The position numbers and the translations under genes were made by a program. Of a stretch of DNA of 64,000 nucleotides, positions 21,685-33,699 are shown one piece after another. How positions within the stretch are numbered: position 1 is the stretch's first letter; each line of letters begins with the position of its first letter. The notes beneath the pieces were generated by a model. It was not told the origin of the DNA. It ran no database searches and saw only the letters and a list, made by a program, of their open reading frames with translations. Origin of the DNA: Hepsetus odoe (lineage: Eukaryota > Chordata > Actinopteri > Characiformes > Hepsetidae); contig CM029367.1 in NCBI GenBank assembly GCA_017165825.1, positions 458,863 to 522,862 of the forward strand. The letters are read 5' to 3'.

Positions 21685-22794
21685 TCCACACGCAGTCCAC
21701 TAACACTGCAGTGGGTTTATCCAGGGTGGACAGGAGGACCCAGGAGGACTGTACTGTTTTGCAGTTTCTACTTTGATTAAATTATCTGAAAGTAACTGAA
21801 TGTTGAACCTGCCTTGAACCCTCACTATTGAAGAAAAGAGGAAAACCTGCATGGAGACTCCTCTCAATCCTGGTTCCTCAGGTGGTGCAACGAACTACCT
21901 CTGATGGTCAGAACTGCTGAATCCCTCGCTGTTCATGTGTTGATTAAAGACTCACCTGTTTAAGGAATTTCTTCCCAAAATAATCTTCTCAAACAGTCCC
22001 ACTCTTTTAACTCTTTTACCTCTGCTTTCTGCTCTTTCTTTCCTCTTCTTCTTCTTCTTCAAAAAAAATCACTAACAGCACTTTCCTTTCCAGTCGCAGG
22101 TTAATAAGTTTGTTACTTGGTTGTAATAGTTAATCAGCAGTTGTTGATCGTAGCTGGTCACTAATATGAAGATCAAATGTGGAAGTGAAGCTCTGGATTA
22201 GAGCGTCTGTGAAATGCTGTAAATGTAAATGTAACTGAATGTAACAGCAGCAAGACTGTAGTTCCAGTCTGTGACCATAAGGTCCCTCATGATCTTTAAA
22301 ATAAACTCCATACTGTGGACAGATTTGTTGTCCTTTAAACCAGAAACTTTTGTAATAAATCAAAACTGAATCTATGATCTCTCTGTCTTTTTCTGCCTGT
22401 TTGTCCATTTACTGCTGGGAGATTATTTGGACTCCAGGAATGATCCCTGCTGCCGAAGTGAAATCTGATGGAGAAAAAGAAAAGACTGAGAGTTGATCTG
22501 AAACCTTGCTTTTGTAAATTAGATTTTAAAAAACACACAATTGATTATAAAGATGGGCTGCAGTTCTGTATTCCTGTGTATTTAACTGCTTATATTTACT
22601 GATTAAATGTATTTTATAGTGATTCTTTTATTTCTGACCTTCTTCACCTTCTTCTGACACTCTGTGTTTCGGTGTCTGTATTTTGTGTTTATTGTACAGT
22701 CTGTGGTTTTACTCTCTTCCACTTTGTGTTGAGTGTGTTGAGTCTGTGGGAAGGTGTTCATGAGTTTGATTGTATCTGTTCACTGTTCACATGA

Positions 22795-22801
22795 TAATAA
22801 A
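22795..22801 (+). terminator. candidate polyadenylation signal, module A
   Basis: An AATAAA embedded in ATGATAATAAATCTCTG, about 1.1 kb after the open frame. An earlier AATAAA lies near 22306. The equivalent sequence in module B is AATAAA near 39645. Confidence 0.3.
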
Positions 22802-23292
22802 TCTCTGAATATAAAACTTTATCAAAACAGATCCAGACACATCTCTGAAAGACTGATTTACTTTATTTGATGCATTTAGATTTTCAAAACATTTTTAATC
22901 TCATTTGCTCCCATTGAATAAAGACTTCCCCTCCAGTGTTTGCAGGACATTTTTTTATGGAAGTGAAACTTGAAGTGGGATGTTGACACACTGTTAGATT
23001 TGTCTAAAGTGGAGTCCTCTGGTCTTTATTTCTGAATGGAGCAGGATCTCTGGAATGAAGGTTAATACATCAGCTGTGCTGCTCTCAGGAGCTCTTTGTG
23101 AGCAGCAGTGAAGCAGGTTTAGGGTCAACAGTCCAAACACTGAGACTGTCTCACTTATAATGGATGTCTGTGTTACTTCCTGGAATAAGTCCTGATAAAG
23201 TTGTGGTGAGGAGAGAACCACACACAGGCCTGTAACGGAAGCACCATGAGGTCATTATACAAAGGCCGATATCGCTGATATTTACATACATA

Positions 23293-23837
23293 CAGCACTG
23301 TGCAAAAGTTTTAGACAGGTGTGTAAAATGCTGTAAACAGAACGCTTTCAGAAATGGAAGTGTTGATCATTTATTTTCATCAATCAACAAAATGCAGTGA
23401 ATGAACAAAAGAGAATCTAAATCAGATCAATATTTGGTGTGACCACCCTTTGCCTTCAAAACAGCATCAGTTCTTCTAGGTACACTCACACACAGTTTTT
23501 GAAGGAACTCGGCCGGTCAGTCGTTCCAAACGTGACTGTGTTTCTCCTCCGTGTGACGTTGATGATCACCAGTACCTGTTTGGTAAAACTGGTTGATCAG
23601 ACACCGACTATAATCCTACAGAATCCCTGACTGTGTGCGAGTGTACCTAGAAGAACTGATGCTGCTCTGAAGGCAAAAGGTAGTAACACCAAATATTGAT
23701 CTGATTTAAATTTTTCTTTTGTTCGCTCACTTTGCATTTTGTAAATTGATCAAAATAAACAATCATTATTTATATATCTGAAAGCGTTCTGTTTACAGCA
23801 TTTTTTCACACCTGCCGAAAACTTTTGTACAGTACTG
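23293..23837. mobile_element. Tc1-like MITE, 545 bp
   Basis: Terminus CAGCACTGTGCAAAAGTTTT on the left and its near reverse complement AAAACTTTTGTACAGTACTG on the right. Subterminal ATGCTGTAAACAGAACGCTT also recurs inverted near the right end. A TA precedes the left end; the right flank is degraded (GATA). No transposase frame is present. Half of the same family is nested at 8857-9137. Confidence 0.85.
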
Positions 23838-24261
23838 GATATACTCTGCATTTTTTTTGCAGTTTATAAAAAGCAGAAGATACAGGAGTGATGTCCACCT
23901 CTAAACTGTCCAACATTCACACACATGCTTCTCAGTGTGAGTGTGTGTGTACTTTCAGTGATGCAGAGGAAAGATATAAAAAAAAATAAAAAAAATAAAG
24001 TGTTCATCTGAAAAAGGGCCAAGAACGATTTGAACCTCTGGCAGGGGAAGAATACTTGAACACACCTGAACTCCAGCAGTTTGGGACTCTTTAACTGACT
24101 CTTCACTGCTGGCCTGTACAGGCAGGTTGATTCCAGTAAGACTGCTGTTGTTTCAGATACAGGAGGAGGCTTTTCTCTGCAGCATTTAAATTATCTGATT
24201 GTTTTCTGAAAACAAAGTACAGGCTGGGGTATTCAGTGCTTCTCAGTGATTTTTATAAGAA
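23838..24261. other. spacer between module A and module Z
   Basis: Contains the end of the A/B-shared block (TGATGCAGAGGAAAG) and an A-rich run near 23975-24000. No gene. Confidence 0.5.
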
Positions 24262-24646
24262 CAGATGATCAAGAGTCTCAGACTCAGGTCCCGAACTGAA
24301 ACACATTCAGTGATGGTTCTGATCTTCAGTGAATCGTCCCTGTTCCAGACTCTCCAGACTTTAAATGATGAAAGTCCACTTTATTGTCAGTTCTGCAGTC
24401 TGGAGAGGATTTAAAGAGGAGATGGAAACGATGATTCTCTCAGAGCCTGGTGTAGACTAATATTAAGAGTTAAAATGAATAATCTGTGACTGAACAAAGC
24501 GGTGCTAAAGTACATGAACCCTGACACTGTCTGGAAGAAGAGGACAGAGGTTTGAATCTGTTAGTATTTCTCTTTCATTATTACTGTATTTGAAGTTTCT
24601 CTACTGAAATGTTTTTGTTAATGCTCACACACACATCCACACACAA

Positions 24647-24649
<3 letters not shown>

Positions 24650-24724
<75 letters not shown>

Positions 24725-24725
24725 T
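24650..24725. repeat. (CT)n-(GT)n compound microsatellite
   Basis: About 29 CT repeats followed by a (GT)n run. It sits immediately upstream of the TTCTCTGGAGCTACACC block shared with 17517 and 61348, in place of the sequence present in those copies. Confidence 0.95.
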
Positions 24726-26812
24726 TCTCTGGAGCTACACCTCCTCTCCAGTTCTCTCCTCACACAGAGAAGATTAAAGTCCACCATCATTCATTAATGT
24801 TGAGCCTTATTTCAGTTTCTCTGGATCTCGGGACAGTCCCACAGTCTGTCTCCTCTAGTTTAAACCACAGATTAAACTGGGTTTGGAGACTTCTGTCCTC
24901 TAAAGGTCTCCATCCTGAGTCTTCACCCAGTGTGTCTCACTGTGTTTCAGGAAGGACAAATCAATACGTTCACCAGAACAACCCCGGAATAATCTCGGGC
25001 TGACATTATTTACGTTTTATAAACGTTTAGCCTCATCGACTCTAATTGTATTAAAACGTGCTCGAGAGCTCCCTCTGGTGTTTCTTGTTCATTTTTGGAA
25101 GAACAGGAGCTGAAGTGACTCCTAAACTGATTAATTTAACCCTAACACTTCCAACACCTTGAAATCTGTTCAGTCCAGTTTCACCAAATTCTGCAAGATG
25201 TCTCATAAACTGTCTCTGAATGTGGGACTGGACTCAGTAGCAGTGCTGGGCAGGACAGTGCAGAGACCTTTAGAGAAACAAGAGATCAAATTTAAGAAGG
25301 ACCACATGGATCAGGATGGAAGAAAATCAACTACAGCACAGTCTGTCCTGCAGAAACAACACATTCAAAGAGAATGAAAAAGGAAAAGTGTCCTGCGTTC
25401 TGATGACGTCACTGCTCAGATGAACACGTGAAGTCTAAAGGTTTTAAAACAGGACAGTATGAGGTGGCGTGTGGACAGCAAGTTCAGATTTAGAGTAATT
25501 ATAGGGAGTCTGGGATAAGTAGCTTCTTTAAGCTCTGCTCTCAAAGCCATTAGAACCAACAAACAGGACGGACAGCAGTCTTGAAGACAACCAGCCCTGT
25601 TTTAACCAAGACAAAAAGTTAATTCCATTCTGAAACAAGCTGGACTTTCTACACTGGGGCACCAGGGTTCCATCAAGAAGGACATGATCATAACTGGATC
25701 CAAATACAACCCTGTAGCACCAGCCAGGAGAATGGAGGAGCATCCCTCACCCAGAGCTGAACCACAGAGTGTCCAGTAACTCTGTAGTGGGTTTGTCCTG
25801 AGTTGACTTCCAGGAGACACTGGTGGAGATGATCTTTGAGTAGAGGTGGACAATATTATAATGAAAACCTGTACTTAACTGACACAAAAACCCACTTCCT
25901 GGTGTTCCATACTTATCACCAGAGTGGAGGACATTTATAAATAACCTGTTTATCCCCTGCTTTCTTCACAATCAGAACAACTTTATTCATCCTGAGAGAA
26001 ATTGTTCAAACGAGCTGGCTAGAGTTACTAGCCATGTTGTCTGCTATGGAAAGACTAAATGAAACCTCTCTCGAACTTCATGATTACAGGGGGATACCTT
26101 CAGCGAGACTAAGCTACACATTACAAACGTCCTAGATCAATAAAACTGATAAAGACACCCACACAAAGCAAGTGCAGCGCCCAAGCTATAGAGCCAGACA
26201 AATCTGAGAGGCAGACCTGACACCATTCAGTGTTTAACATCACTGGAGTAATTTCTTCATTTAAATGTGGGGTTAACTGATGTGACTGAATTTGACTGAA
26301 TAATCTCCTGATTTGGGCTTGAAGTACGTGTGAAGGTGAAGTACATGAACCCTGCTTTTGTGTGAAAGATGAAGAGAATACAGTTCAGAATCTGCTGCTA
26401 AAATATATCCAGAAGCAGGATTTCCATTTTACTTTTCTCTGCTGGATGGACAAACACACCCACCGTCCTGCAGCTTAAAGAGAATAAACAGAGAACAATA
26501 AAGATCTAAAGTTCATGAATCAACCAGTGTGGAGACTCTTTAATCACAGGTTTAACACAAACACGGTTCTGTTTTCTGGACATAGAGAGTGTATCTGAAT
26601 ATAAAGATCTCTCAATAAACCTCCAGAAATATGAAGATTTGTTTGCTCCCCTGTGTTTCTTCTAGTTCAGCTGCAGAGCAGGCGTCTCAAACGTGGGTCC
26701 TCAGGTTGGAACACCAATACTTTTCCATAATAATAATAATAATCAATGTTTAACATCACTGAATACATGATCATTTTTGTTTCAGGTTGAATAACTTTCC
26801 TATTTTAAAGGG

Positions 26813-26882
26813 GGCGTCTGGTTATTGGTGCATTAGTAGGCTCTCAGTGAAAAGGCTGTAGATTCGAATCCGACTTGGTTCG
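26813..26882 (+). mobile_element. tRNA-like SINE head (module Z copy)
   Basis: Contains TTGGTGCATTAGTAGG (A-box-like) and GTAGATTCGAATCC (B-box-like), with tRNA-scale spacing. This is followed by GTGTGAAGTG and CTTTGTGGGTTTCCTTC, a layout common in fish SINEs. Near-identical copies lie at 54825-54898 and 63201-63272, where the B box is perfect (GGTTCGAATCC). All three are part of the module duplication rather than independent insertions. Confidence 0.55.
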
Positions 26883-27030
26883 CCAGTGTGAAGTGACGGT
26901 CTTCCATGTCTCTTTGTGGGTTTCCTTCAGGAACACCTGCTCCAGCACATGTGCACGCTGGGCTGTTCAAATAAATGAGTGTCAAACTGAGCATAAGATG
27001 AGACAAGATTTTTATTCTTTCCCAATGTGG

Positions 27031-30000
27031 TCTTCTTCTTCTTCTTCTTCTTTTTCTTTCAGCTGCTCCCGTTTAGGGGTCGCACAGCGGATCAACTGTC
27101 TCTCCATTTCTTCCCATCCTCTGCATCTTCCTCTTTCACACTGAGCACCTAGATGTCCTCTCTCACCATCTATAAACCTCCTATTTGGCCTTTACCTTCT
27201 CCTCTTGCCGTGTGGCTCCATCTTCAACATCTTCCTACTAATATAACTTCGCTCTCTCCTGCACATGTCCAAACCAACGCACCTGCTTCTCTAACTTGTC
27301 TCCAAGACGCGTTTAACCTGAGCTGTCCCTAATATACTGCATTTCTAACTCGTCCATCCTCGTCACACCCAACGAAAATCTCAGCATCTTAAACTCTGAC
27401 ACCTCCAGCTCCGCCTCCTGCCTTTTTGTCAGTGCCACCGTCTCCAACCCATACAACATAGCTGGTCTCACTACTGTCCTGTAAACCTTCCTTTACTTCT
27501 AGCTGGTATCAACACTGTCACAAATCACCCAGCCACTCTTTTCCACCCATTCCAACCAGCCTGCACTCTCTTTCTCTTCACCTCTCTCTTCCACACTACT
27601 GCTACACTGAACTGCTGATCCTAAGCATTTAAACTCTCCACCTTTGTTACCTCCCAATTTCTGCATCCTAACTACGCCACTTTCCCCTCCCTTTCATTCA
27701 CACTCATGTATTCTGTCTTTGCCCTACTCACTTTCATTCCTCTCCTCTCCAGAGCAGTTCTCCATCTCTCCCGGTTCTCTTCAAGCTGCTCCCTACTCTC
27801 ACTACAGATCATAATGTCATCAGCAGACATCATCGTCCACGGAGACTCCTGTCTAACCTGTCTGTCAACCTCCATTCCAACAAGAATGGGTTCAGTGCTG
27901 ACCTGGATGTAATCCAAATTCTTCAATTTTAAACGGTCCGTCACTCCCACTGCATTTCACCACTGTTACACTGCCACTACATACATCCCGGGAACTACTC
28001 CTCACATACTTCTCTGTAACACCAGACTTCCTCATACAAAACCACACCTCTTCTCTAGGCACCCTGTCATATGCTTTCTCCAAATCCACAAAGGCACAAT
28101 GCAGCTCCTTCTGACCTTCTGTGTACTTCTCCATCAACACCCTCAGAGTAAACATTGCATCTGTGGTGCTCTTTCTCAGCATAAAACCATACTGCTGTTC
28201 ACTGATCCTCAATTTTTCTTAACCTAGCTTCCACTACTCTTTCCCAGAACTTGGTGTGGCTGATCAACTTTATCCTCTATAGTTACTGGCAGCTCTGTGC
28301 ATCACCCTATTCTGAAGATCGTACTGTGCACACTTCGCTCCACCTCAGGCTCCTTCTCACTCTGCCAAGATTGTGTTAAACAACTGGTCAGAAAACTCAA
28401 CTGCCATCTCCCCTAAACATCTCCATGCTTCCACTGGTATGTCATCCGGTCCAACAGCTCTCCCCATTTTCATCCTCTCATCGCTGCCCTTACTTCCATC
28501 TCGCTTGTTTATTTGCTGCACTTCCTGGTCTACTCTTCTCACATCATCCAGTCTTCTCTCTCTCTCTTTCTCATTCCATCAGCCCCTCAAAGTTCTCCTT
28601 CCATCTGCTCAACACGCTCTGTTCACCTGTGAGTACGTTTCCATTTCTATCTTTAATCGTCCTGACCTGTAGCACATCTTTCCCAGATCTGTCTCTCTGT
28701 CTAGCCAATCGGTAGGTCCTTTTCTCCCTCTTTACTGTCCAACCTCTCATACACCCAGCAACACCTGATCTTCAGTCTTCACTACTGCTTTCGCCTGCGG
28801 TTCATCTCCTTGTACACCTGTCTACTTTCTTCATCTCTGACTGTCCCATGTCTTCTTTGCCTCTTCTTTGAATACACACCTGGACTCTGCGCTACCTTCA
28901 CCAGGCTCTCTTTATCCTCCCTTCTTCCTTCCCAGATGTCACACTGATATTACTTTCAGCCGCCTGTCTGATCACTTCTTGTTTCCTGGCAACTGCAGCC
29001 TTCACACTCCCAGTGCCCGTGTTAACCCTGCCTGGAATTCCACCTACAAACTCTCCTCCTTCAGCTTCCACCACTTGATCCTCGACTCTGCCCTCACTTT
29101 CCTCCTCTTCTTGAACTCCAAGGTCATCCTACAGGCCACCATCCTCTGCTGTTTAGCTACACTCTCCCCTGTCACTACTTTGCAGTCTCCATTCTCCTTC
29201 AGACTGACCCTCCTGCAAAGAATATAATCCACCTGTGAAGATCTTCCTCCACTCTTATACGTCACCCTGTGCTCCTCCTCATTCTTAAAATAAGTATTAA
29301 CTACAGCCATTTCCATCCTTTTCACAACATCTACTACCATCTGACCTTCAGCATTCCTCTCCTTTTGACAATTCTTAAGTGCCTCACCCATCAATTCTCC
29401 CTATCACCCTCTGCTCCCTTCAATTAACATGACCGCTAAAATCTGCACCAATCATCACTCTCTCTCCCCTGGTACACTCCTCATCACTTCATCTAACTCA
29501 CTCCAGAATTTTTCCTTCTCTTCCATCTTACAACCAACTTGTGGAGCATAAGCACTACCAACATTCATTATCACACCTTCAACTTCCAGCCTCAAACTCA
29601 TCACCCTCCTGACACCCTCTCTTCACCTGCAAAACACTCTCACATACCCTTCAGGATAACACCTACTCCATTCCTCCTTCTAGCCACACCATGGTAGAAC
29701 CAGTTTAAACCCCCTCCAATACACCTGGCTTTACTACCCTTCCATCTAGTCTCTCACACACAGAAGATCAACCTTCCTTCTCTCCATCATATCAGCTAAT
29801 TCTCTACCTTTACCAGTCATGCTGCCAACATTCAAAGTCCCTACCCTCACTTCCACTCTCCCCTCCTTCTTTCTCTCCTTCTCCCTCTGGACATGCCTTC
29901 CTCCTCTTCTTCTTCTTCTTTGGCCAGCAGTAGTCCAATTTTCCACCAGCACCCTGTAGGCTAACAGCACTGACATGTCGTTGTTAACCTGGTCTGACCG

Positions 30001-30155
30001 ATCCGGTAAGTGAATTCTGTATCGTTGTCCGTATATTGATTGGCAAAGTTTCACAATCGATGCCCTTCCTGACGTAACCCTCCCCATTTACCCGGGCTTG
30101 GGACCGGCACGAAGAAATACACTGGCTTGTGCATCCCTAGTGGCTGGGTTGGTTC
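27031..30155 (-). mobile_element. RTE-clade LINE, near full length, degenerate
   Basis: Minus-strand element whose tail appears on the plus strand as CTTCTTCTTCTT at 27031 and whose 5' end is near 30145 (GCATCCCTAGTGGCTGG). Imperfect ~14-bp target duplications flank it: ATTCTTTCCCAATGTG at 27014-27029 and TTCTTTCCAATGTGAT near 30154-30168. Sister modules X and Y have a single copy of this site. The coding remnants, read 5' to 3', are an endonuclease start (VGTLNVGSMTGKGRELADMM), TYFKNEEEHRVTYKSGGRSS, the RT pieces VDLEKAYDRVPREEVWFCMR and MSADDIMICSESREQ. Several frameshifts and stops separate them. Confidence 0.85.
27672..30087 (-). pseudogene. RTE endonuclease/reverse transcriptase remnant
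   Basis: The frame is broken into at least five pieces: 29746-30087 (endonuclease N-terminus), 29044-29394 (endonuclease C-terminal half with VDYILCRR), 28357-28542, 27892-28212 (RT with QQYGFMLRKSTTDA and FVDLEKAYDRVPRE) and 27672-27950 (RT catalytic loop). The usual FADD box reads SADD, so the first aromatic is replaced. The broken frame makes this copy incapable of encoding an enzyme. Confidence 0.8.
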
Positions 30156-30539
30156 TTTCCAATGTGATAAATAACAAAATCACGCTTAAATATATCAAGT
30201 AGTTATAGACCCATTTGGAAGATCTTCTGTCCAGTTTCAGGTCAGGGTGATTTTTGTGGTGATTTTTCCAGTTGTGGAACAGGTGTTCTGGGTGTTGAAT
30301 ATCTATGTGGTGAGTTTATGTCGTGCATAAAGAGCTGTGAAAAGAAGTACCTGACACTCAGTATTGGGTAATTAAATAAATTTGATGCTGGATGATGCTG
30401 ACAAGATGCTGATCGGGCTGAGATTTGAATTGAGTGAACACCACACACTGTTGGCTCCAGAACCAACCAACAGTGTGCAGAGTTTTCCTTTTGAAAGAAG
30501 ACATCTTCACCATGAAGAGGGAAACTTGGTCCACAGAAA

Positions 30540-30770
30540 CATTTAGGCCTGAAAGTAACATCCACCCAATTTTTTCCAGTAGATTTTTTCCACATTGTTC
30601 AGAGAATCACACGGTCTCCACCAGATTCCCATAGTCCATCCTGGTGATGTCTCCTCCCCAAGTAAGGACACACACAGCTGGCCGTCCTCATTATGGAAAA
30701 GAGAAAAGGATTCACCAGACCAGCCCACTTCCATGTTCAGATCATGTCCATTGTAGGAGCTTTGGTTGGA
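30540..30770 (-). repeat. dispersed repeat, inverted relative of 16775-17065
   Basis: Minus-strand reading shares several 12-16 bp blocks with 16775-17065 (see that entry). It lies at the downstream end of module Z and is absent from the corresponding place in Y and X, so it probably inserted after duplication. Confidence 0.45.
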
Positions 30771-30970
30771 GGACAGGGGACAGTATGTACACTCTGACGG
30801 GTCTGCAGCCTCATAAGCAGCTACACTGTGTTCCAACATCTTTCTATTAGAACCAGAACTTTTTCAGCACTTTGTGCTGCAGCAGCTGTTTTGTGGAATC
30901 GATTGTCCAAGAACCCGGTCCTCCTTCCTTACAGTTTGTTCAGGTCTGATAGATTTTCTTTTCTGTTTCC

Positions 30971-31288
30971 ACTGAGTCCCGGAAATGGAAATATCATGAA
31001 CTGTGAATAAACACATTTGACCCAATCATATGATAAGCATGTGAGTCATGTGAGAAACTCGCTGCAGTGAAACATCACATATGCAGGTTTGAAAAGAGGT
31101 TCTTTGTACTACATGACATGCAGAACAGAATTTCCTGTTGAACCAGACTGGCTTTTCCTTATTGTAATTTTTGAGCTTCCATAAAACAACCACACAAACT
31201 GAGTCCCGGAAATGGAAATATCATGAACTGTGAATAATCACATTTGACCCAATCACATGATAAGCATGTGAGTCATGTGAGAAACTCA
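30971..31288 (+). repeat. 90-bp direct repeat with 227-bp period
   Basis: The block ACTGAGTCCCGGAAATGGAA ... TCATGTGAGAAACTC occurs at 30971-31060 and again at 31198-31288, with three or four differences. The copia element begins directly at the end of the second copy. Confidence 0.85.
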
Positions 31289-31289
31289 C

Positions 31290-31389
31290 TGTTGTTTTAT
31301 GTTGTTTATTTTTAACTTGTAACATAGAAGTACCAGCAGAGGGCAGTAATGCACTTACAAAAACACAATGTAAAATTACTTTCACAACA
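31290..31389 (-). repeat. copia 3' LTR (100 bp)
   Basis: On the plus strand it begins TGTTGTTTTATGTTGTTTAT and ends CTTTCACAACA, with TGTTG/CAACA inverted ends. It is about 93-95% identical to the other LTR by eye; the main differences are a one-base indel near the AGAAG(G)TACC position and scattered substitutions. A polypurine AAGTGGGAG (minus strand, 31390-31398) abuts it, as expected for second-strand priming. Confidence 0.9.
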
Positions 31390-31481
31390 CTCCCACTTAA
31401 TTTTGGAAACATACAGCAAACTCCCAACCATTGACTCGTAGGTCCTGGTGCTGATATCATCATTCTTTCTTAGCTTCACAT

Positions 31482-32940
31482 TTATATCAGCTGGAGTTGC
31501 TTCTGGATTAGCATTATCCATTCCATACTTCTGCAGGATGTTCTTAATGTATTGTTTCTGATGAAGTATGACATGATTTTTTCCTTGTCTTGGACAACTG
31601 AGATGCCCAGAATGTAGGATAGCTCACCCATGTCTTTCATTTTGTATTGTTTCTTCAGACTCTCCTTTAAGTTGTTCATGCTCTCTGTTGACTCTGAAAT
31701 CAAAATCAAATCATCAACATACACAGCCAAAATTTCCAACTCCTGACCTGATCTAACAAACACACACTGGTCTGAAGTACTCTGTAAAACCAATGCTTTT
31801 CATGAACTCTGTAAAGGCTTCGCTCCAGCAGTGTGGTGACTGCTTCAGTCCTTGTATTGACTTTTTTAGTTTGCACACCAGATGTTCTTGTCCTGTTTTG
31901 ATGTAATCCTCTGGTTGCTCCATGTAGATTTCCTCTTCCAAGTGTCCATTTAGGAATGCAGTCACATCCATTTGATGCACGTTAAGATTGTTCTGCACCG
32001 CAAAGGATAACAGCGTACGAATTGAGCTGAATCGTACCACTGGAGAAAACGTCTCATCATAGTCAGCTCCATAAATTTGTGAGTAGCCTTTAGCAACAAG
32101 TCTGCACTTGTATCTTTCCACTCGGCCATCACTGTGATGCTTGACTTTGAACCTCCATTTTGAGCCGATTGCTTTGCGATCCTCAGGTAAATTCACTGAG
32201 TTCCATGTGTCATTTTCCAGCAGTGACTCATATTCTAAATTTGCTGCTTCTTTCCATTCCTTTGCGTTTGGACTCGTCACTGCTTCTTTCAGTGTGTTTG
32301 GCTCTGTGGCACAACAAATGTTGGCATAATGCTCAACTGTTACTACGTCAGCAAACTCATCATATCCAAATCTCTTCGGAGGCTTTCTGATCCTGCCACT
32401 TTCTTTTGCAGCTTTACTGACTGTAGTGTCCTCAGTATTTGTTTGACTTTCATCTGTGTTTAGTGTCACCTCACTTTCTGAAGATGAATCATTCTCACCT
32501 TGTTTCCATCCAAAATCTGTTTCATTGAATACTACATCTCGACGTATGAGTATTCTCCTCTTTTCTTCATCCCACAGACGGTAACCTTTGGCGTTAGTTG
32601 CATATCCCACGAAGCGAACTTTAACAACCTTTCTGTCCAGCTTCTTTCTCTCCGTGTCTGGGATGAGTGCATAACCAGCACACCCAAAAACTCTCATGTG
32701 ACTAACGTTTGGCCTTTTTCCATACCATCTCTGGAAGGGTGTCTCCTCCTTTAGTGTAGATGTGGGCAGCCTGTTCTGTATGTAAGCTGCAGTTGCAACC
32801 GCCTCTGCCCAGCACATGTTTGGTAGTTTTGATTGAGACAGCATACTTCTAGCTGCTTCCACTAGAGTCCTGTTCTTTCTTTCTGCAACACCATTTTGCT
32901 GAGGTGTGTGTGGTACACTCATTTCTTGACCACATTTCAC
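31482..32940 (-). pseudogene. copia integrase C-terminus and reverse transcriptase remnant
   Basis: The 395-codon frame at 31753-32940 holds the integrase Glu motif (QQNGVAERKNRTL), an RVFGCAGYA block, then the RT start with WRFKVKHHSDGRVERYKCRL and QMDVTAFLNGHLEEEIYMEQ. A frameshift near 31790 leads to the RT catalytic loop (LAVYVDDLILIS, the copia-type YVDD box) and the FKMK-like KMKDMGELSYILGI block at 31482-31793. These are standard copia pol motifs. The break and the missing RNase H make it a pseudogene. Confidence 0.88.
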
Positions 32941-33443
32941 TCAGGACCTTGTTTTTCTCTTTGATGAAATACACTTTACAGCAGGAGTAGTCATCAATGA
33001 AAATTACAAAGTACCTTTATCCACCTAGTGATTCCGTCTGCATTGGGCCACAGACATCACTATGTACTAGTTGCAACTTACGTTTTGATCATATTTTTCC
33101 CACTGACTTGCAAGGCTTTCTCGTCATTTTTCCTTCAACACAAGCTTCAAGAAGGTTCCCTCCTTTTCGGCAGCAAGTCCCTTTCTCTTACCAGGTTTTT
33201 AAGTCCTATCAGATTTGTAGTGTGGCCTAAGCACTGATGCCACAGACTTGTAGCAACTGATGGAGTTGACGTTTCATGACAAGATGTGCAGCTTTCCTCA
33301 ATGTCCAGCTGATATAACCCATCAGACCCTTGTGTTCCCGTTCCATGTAGAGCTCCATCCTTTCCTCGTATGTAGCAGCAAGACTTTTTGAACTGCACAG
33401 CATTTCCTTTCTTGGCAGCAGCTCCCACTGAGAAAAGATTCAT
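32941..33443 (-). pseudogene. copia gag-pre-integrase and integrase N-terminal remnant
   Basis: Minus-strand reading at 33147-33443 gives LYQLDIEESC and SLWHQCLGH, the pre-integrase zinc-binding region. Further on, around 32950-33060, come LVHSDVCGPM (first catalytic Asp region) and VIFIDDYS. The reading then jumps directly to the KCGQEMSV segment, so the stretch expected to carry the second catalytic Asp seems to be deleted. Confidence 0.7.
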
Positions 33444-33699
33444 AGATCATTTGGGAACATGTAGCACATCATACATTGTGGCATTTTTAGCAGCACCTAC
33501 TCTTAATGACATGCTCAGTCTTATGTTGCCCAGTCCTAGAGCCTCAACTACTCTTCCGTCACCAAGTTTTACAGATTGTGGTTCTGTAAATTGCTGAAGT
33601 AAAGTTTTGAAGTATCTTTATTCCATGTCATGTGTTTTGATGCTCCAGAATCAATCAACCACTTTTCATGTTGTAAGTCATTTTGACTTGACTCATTTA

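Larger units (their letters stand above)
20188..24110 (+). repeat. module A of a multi-kb duplicated unit
   Basis: Runs from GATTTAAAGAAGAGATGGAA through a putative two-exon gene to the TTTCAGTGATGCAGAGGAAAG block near 23955. Segments are shared in the same order with module B (38210-40650), very closely over 22994-23205 versus 40200-40490 (apart from a 70-bp insert in B). They are shared more loosely with module C (45700-47990). A Tc1-like MITE (23293-23837) is private to this copy. It contains the only intact long frame of the family (21283-21684). Confidence 0.75.
24262..31289 (+). repeat. module Z of the second duplicated unit, with insertions
   Basis: Collinear with Y (52115-55520) and X (61120-63765). 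Shared landmarks in order are CACCATCATTCATTAATG, GAACAACCCCGGAATAATCT, TTAGCCTCATCGACTCTAAT, CCAGGAGACACTGGTGGA, CACTTCCTGGTGTTCCATAC, GAGAGAAATTGTTCAAACGA, the tRNA-like segment and TTCAGGTCAGGGTGATTTTT. It begins with GTTCCAGACTCTCCAGACTT, also found at module B (38250). A full RTE element interrupts it at 27031-30155. Its CCCAGAGCTGAACCACAG...AGTGGGTTTGTCC end resembles the terminal exon of module A, so the two module types may be old paralogs. Confidence 0.7.

Noticed and set aside
26813..26882. A functional tRNA gene
   Set aside because: The A-box- and B-box-like blocks are present, but I could not fold a complete acceptor stem, and the segment continues into SINE body sequence.
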